Source: Prevotella sp. (lineage in GTDB: Bacteria > Bacteroidota > Bacteroidia > Bacteroidales > Bacteroidaceae). Taken from it: a DNA stretch of 42,854 nt. The translations under genes and the position numbers were made by a program. Where the stretch lies: assembly GCA_017474485.1 (NCBI GenBank), contig JAFVHO010000017.1:1-42854 (forward strand), in the 5' to 3' direction. Each line of letters begins with the position of its first letter. Position 1 is the stretch's first letter. The notes below the pieces were generated by a model. That model was not told the origin of the DNA, searched no databases, and saw nothing but the letters and a program-made list of their open reading frames with translations. This document shows, one piece after another, positions 40,379 to 42,854 of this stretch.

Positions 40379-41383
40379 CTACAATGCCTTCAGCGAGAAG
40401 GCCATGTTGAAATCTATCAATTTGTCGCTGTTTACATACTGCTTCCACGCCTCTTCCAAGTGGCTGGTCTCAGATATCTGACTTGGGTTTTCATTCTTAA
40501 AACGATGATATACTGCTTCCAGTATTCTCTGCTCTTCATCGCTGAAATCCGACAAGTCTGGAGAGAGATTTGATTTCAGCACAGTTCCTTCTCTACCATC
40601 AGAGAACACTACTATCTCCTGACAAATCTCATCATAAAAACTATATATTCTATCCCATCTAACCGGCACCGGCCCATGTTGGATAGCTTTATAAGCTAAG
40701 CCCGTCATGCCCTTTCCTGTCAGCCTATACGAAAGAAAATCGGTATAAAACACCAGTTTATTCATCTTCGTAATAAACACCCCATGTCCCTTCTCAATAA
40801 AGTACAAGAAAATATTCTTAATCTTTGATATCGACAATGCAGCATATCCACTATTAATATCACGGAGGCTCCTTCCAAACACATAGTCAACCACAGCAGT
40901 AGAATACTTCTCTTTTCCCCAGACGCTTGCCTTTGCCATCAATTTCTCATAGTCAGCCTCAGCAAACTGCCCTCGGGCATTTTCAACAAATGTACGAAAC
41001 ACATCTGGATTCATGATAGACATCAGCACCTTTCCATTTGCTTCACTTGGCATGTCCCCATTCTCATACAGTCGATATTGGTTCTCGCCAAAGCCAAGGA
41101 TTGCCGACATTTTAGTGGCCGAAAGTCCATAATGCTGCCGTATGCGCTTTATTTCCTCAGGGAACGGGATGCCATATTTTGCGCGATACTGATTATATAC
41201 CTGTGCAATGTTTGCCTCATCCAGTTCCGTGGTAGTAAAGCGCTCATGGGTTTCCTCGCACTCGTAAAACTGATGTATATAACAGAACTCCTCCTTGCGG
41301 AACGTCAAAGTTGACGGTTCACAACGAAGCACTGCATTACCTCCGCTAAACGGACTTTTCATCACCTGCTTAATCATAATCAT
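40379..41383 (-). CDS. SocA/Panacea (DUF4065)-type antitoxin with HTH domain
   Basis: 334 residues. The N-terminal 65 residues (RCEPSTLTFRKEEFCYIHQFYECEETHERF) resemble the MqsA/YgiT-type N-terminus without a full set of zinc Cys pairs. An XRE-like HTH follows (about 78-115; IRQHYGLSATKMSAILGFGENQYRLYENGDMPS). The C-terminal half is a SocA/Panacea domain (about 185-290; ISKIKNIFLYFIEKGH, NKLVFYTDFLSYRLTGKGMTGLAYKAIQHGPVP), a fold used to neutralise diverse toxins. The start overlaps the stop of a deleted toxin remnant (TGATG), the usual coupled order. With the toxin broken, this is probably an orphan antitoxin or regulator. Confidence 0.85.
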   Translation of the reverse strand: MIMIKQVMKSPFSGGNAVLRCEPSTLTFRKEEFCYIHQFYECEETHERFTTTELDEANIAQVYNQYRAKYGIPFPEEIKRIRQHYGLSATKMSAILGFGENQYRLYENGDMPSEANGKVLMSIMNPDVFRTFVENARGQFAEADYEKLMAKASVWGKEKYSTAVVDYVFGRSLRDINSGYAALSISKIKNIFLYFIEKGHGVFITKMNKLVFYTDFLSYRLTGKGMTGLAYKAIQHGPVPVRWDRIYSFYDEICQEIVVFSDGREGTVLKSNLSPDLSDFSDEEQRILEAVYHRFKNENPSQISETSHLEEAWKQYVNSDKLIDFNMAFSLKAL

Positions 41384-41507
41384 CAGTTTTTAAATGGATA
41401 ATTCATTGAAGGTTCTTGCCTCTATCATCCCGGAATATGATGTCAAACACCTTGATTTTCTCCTTAAGCCGCTTCAGAAAATCTTCTACTTGTTCTTTTG
41501 TTGCCAT
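41383..41507 (-). pseudogene. Internally deleted toxin gene (MqsR-family-annotated type) upstream of the antitoxin
   Basis: From ATG 41507 the frame reads MATKEQVEDFLKRLKEKI, then KVFDIIFRDDRGKNLQ and stops at 41403, only 34 residues. This resembles the N-terminus of small Bacteroidetes toxins of about 110 residues that precede such antitoxins. Directly after it, in another frame, ATG AAT ... reads MNYPFKN and stops by overlapping the antitoxin ATG, resembling the C-terminal end of the same toxins. The central 60-70 residues are missing. A good -7 box remains upstream (41543-41550). The family match is from memory of the motif pattern and should be checked. Confidence 0.55.
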
Positions 41508-41542
41508 TATGTTTATTAGTGCTCTTTTCAATATTTGCAGTG

Positions 41543-41625
41543 CAAAGATAGCAATTTTTCAACGAAAAAGTTGTCTGTTTACAGATTTTAACACTATTAT
41601 TACACTAAAAAGTTGTAATATACAA
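41543..41625 (-). promoter_or_regulatory. Promoter and probable operator of the toxin-antitoxin operon
   Basis: TATCTTTG on the minus strand (41543-41550) lies 36 bp before the toxin start. Upstream, AAAAAGTTGT occurs twice, 42 bp apart (41565 and 41607). Each copy is part of a small inverted repeat: CAACgaaaaaGTTG (41560-41573) and TTGTAataTACAA (41613-41625). This is a plausible autoregulatory operator. Confidence 0.6.
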
Positions 41626-41638
41626 TTTGTTTACCCAA

Positions 41639-41739
41639 AAGGGGACATGTATGGATGGTGGTGTGGATGTGTGGTTGTTGGATGGATGTTGGTGACGGAA
41701 ATGATGGGATGGATGTGTGGTGTGGGATGTCATCCGACA
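41639..41739. other. Boundary region B: 14-bp repeat and GT-rich tract
   Basis: AAGGGGACATGTAT (41639-41652) is an exact copy of 39392-39405. It is followed by a TGG/GGAT-rich tract (to about 41730) resembling the one at 39700-39765, then by palindrome cluster B. Confidence 0.75.
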
Positions 41740-41975
41740 CATAGGGGCAAGCCCCTATGCTTTGTTATGAGCCCCCTACAGGGGCGATGGATGGGTGGAT
41801 ATCCATTCACGTAGGGGCCACCCCTACGCTAGTTTATATTGCCCTTACAGGGCATTGTATGACCCCATCGGGGTCGAATATCTTAGCGTAGGGTCTCGAC
41901 CCTACGTATATCCGGTACGGATAATATAATGCCCCTGTAGGGGGCTAAGCCCGTGTCAGAATCTGTCCCCTGACA
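41740..41975. repeat. REP-like cluster B: at least eight GC-rich palindromes
   Basis: CATAGGGGCaaGCCCCTATG (41740-41759), GCCCCctacaGGGGC (41771), CGTAGGGGccaCCCCTACG (41810), TGCCCttacaGGGCA (41840), GACCCCatcGGGGTC (41861), CGTAGGGTctcgACCCTACG (41887), TATCCGgtaCGGATA (41909), GCCCCtgtaGGGGGC (41931) and TGTCAG/CTGACA arms (41954-41975). Between here and 42090 I see no gene. Confidence 0.88.
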
Positions 41976-42090
41976 TACTTTCGACTTACCAACAGTAACC
42001 ACTATTGAATCAGATTCCATTTGTGTGGCATTGGTAAGAACCGTGCCATTGCAATAGTCGCTGCCTGTGAATTTGGAAAGCATTCGTTAT

Positions 42091-42854
42091 TCATTCTTTT
42101 AGACATCCGATTGGAACTACTAACACCCCATTCTCTGGACGCTTGTATGCATAGTCACCAACACCTGTCAAAACCATTAAGAAGGAAGGCTTCTTCATCT
42201 TAGTAGTATCAATCTTATCTGATAGTGCTTTTAGACTCTCAGCCCCTTCTTTTATTAATTCATACCCTCCGAGCTTTACTTCTATCAGACCGTAAGAACC
42301 ATTTCGAAGATGAACGACCGCATCGCACTCAAGATTATTCTTGTCCCTGTAGTGGTAGACCTTTCCATCCAACGACTCTGCATAGACACGTAAATCCCTC
42401 ACAGCAAGTGTTTCAAAAATAAGGCCAAACGTATTCAAGTCATTAATCAAATCGTTTGGACCCAAACCCAAAGCTGCTGTAGCAATAGATGGATCTATAA
42501 AATATCGAGTATCCGAAGTCCTGATAGCTGTCTTACTCCTCAAATTTGGATTCCACGCAATAGAATCTTCTATAACAAAGATTTCCCTTAGCGCCTTAAT
42601 GTAACTGTACACAGTATTCTCAGACATTTGCTCATCACCGTTGTTCTTGATGTCTGCCAATATTGTTCCAGCCGTTGCTTGACTAGCCTGGTTACGAGCA
42701 TAAGAACGCATGATGCGTTTGGCTAGTTCCTCATCCCTATCTACATCATCCACTCTCTTGATATCACTATTAACCACAGAGTCGAAATAGTCGAATGCTT
42801 GTGCAAGAGCAGCTTTATCGCTCTTTTTCAGCACAGCCTTTGGCCATCCACCTC
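42091..42854 (-). CDS. AAA ATPase with DUF4143, C-terminal part (5' end beyond window)
   Basis: The frame is open to the window edge, so the N-terminal ATPase (P-loop) half is outside. What remains is about 254 residues. It starts GWPKAVLKKSD, then has a winged-helix-like part (ASQATAGTILADIKNN, SENTVYSYIKALREIFVIED) and the DUF4143 domain. In that domain LECDAVVHLRNGSYGLIEVKLG shows the D...E-x-K spacing of a PD-(D/E)XK nuclease-like fold. Such proteins are abundant in Bacteroidetes, often in accessory regions, with no settled role. It ends just before palindrome cluster B. Confidence 0.88.
   Translation of the reverse strand, partial: GGWPKAVLKKSDKAALAQAFDYFDSVVNSDIKRVDDVDRDEELAKRIMRSYARNQASQATAGTILADIKNNGDEQMSENTVYSYIKALREIFVIEDSIAWNPNLRSKTAIRTSDTRYFIDPSIATAALGLGPNDLINDLNTFGLIFETLAVRDLRVYAESLDGKVYHYRDKNNLECDAVVHLRNGSYGLIEVKLGGYELIKEGAESLKALSDKIDTTKMKKPSFLMVLTGVGDYAYKRPENGVLVVPIGCLKE

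Noticed and set aside
41883..42083. 66-codon minus-strand frame (MLSKFTGSDYCNGTVL...)
   Set aside because: Its second half translates palindrome cluster B. The first 40 residues might be a gene remnant, but I recognise nothing in them.

Overview
The window is chromosomal DNA of a Prevotella-like member of the Bacteroidales. Evidence: almost every transcription unit carries the Bacteroidetes -7 box TAnnTTTG (TATCTTTG, TACCTTTG, TAACTTTG), often with TTTG or TTG about 20 bp upstream. Leaders are A-rich and mostly lack a strong Shine-Dalgarno. Typical Bacteroidetes proteins are present: an OadG subunit with a lamin-tail N-terminus, a DUF2723 membrane protein, an RsbU/RsbW-type fusion, LytS/LytTR pairs and DUF4143 ATPases. 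No rRNA, tRNA or CRISPR array was seen.

Layout. 1-4.9 kb: start of mutA (minus), divergent from an AspT/YidE-type (AAE) exporter and three subunits of a Na+-pumping biotin-dependent decarboxylase (gamma, biotin carrier, beta). Together these suggest the succinate/propionate branch. 4.9-6.9 kb: two tandem deoxynucleoside kinases and a small secreted protein with a very basic tail. 7.0-14.9 kb: a stress-type module with a sensor/PP2C phosphatase/HATPase fusion, an ABCG-like exporter, two lipoproteins (one LEA-like), a STAS antagonist and a LuxR-type regulator. 15.0-21.7 kb: the most system-like block. It has two secreted beta-helix proteins (Cthe_2159/DUF4353 family), a small partner protein, and a LytS/LytTR two-component pair. 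Both structural transcription units start from near-identical promoters preceded by paired 10-bp direct repeats 21 bp apart, which look like LytTR operators. 21.8-28.6 kb: purD, an unknown membrane protein, a DedA-like protein, a DUF2723 glycosyltransferase-like protein and a NodB deacetylase. 28.7-37.9 kb (minus): a rhamnose/pectin locus with GH2, GH28, rhamnulokinase, an AraA/FucI-type isomerase, an MFS transporter and rhamnulose-1-P aldolase.

37.9-42.9 kb: an accessory island with two decayed toxin-antitoxin-like operons. One is an ImmA/IrrE protease with a frameshifted PIN-like remnant. The other is a SocA/Panacea antitoxin with an internally deleted toxin. The island also holds an IS200-like Y1 transposase between two clusters of short GC-rich palindromes (a REP/RAYT-like arrangement) and the end of a DUF4143 ATPase. 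Each toxin-antitoxin promoter is preceded by the same 14-bp sequence, a GT-rich tract and a palindrome cluster, so the island looks built of repeated cassettes.

A window-wide signal that gene annotation does not explain: many gene junctions carry short tandem arrays of exactly 7-bp period (4-8 units). The sequence differs at each site but the period is the same. They often overlap stop or start codons, and in one case run inside a signal-peptide coding region. Related arrays of period 8, 9, 10 and 11 also occur. Positions of short sites were counted by eye and may be off by a base.
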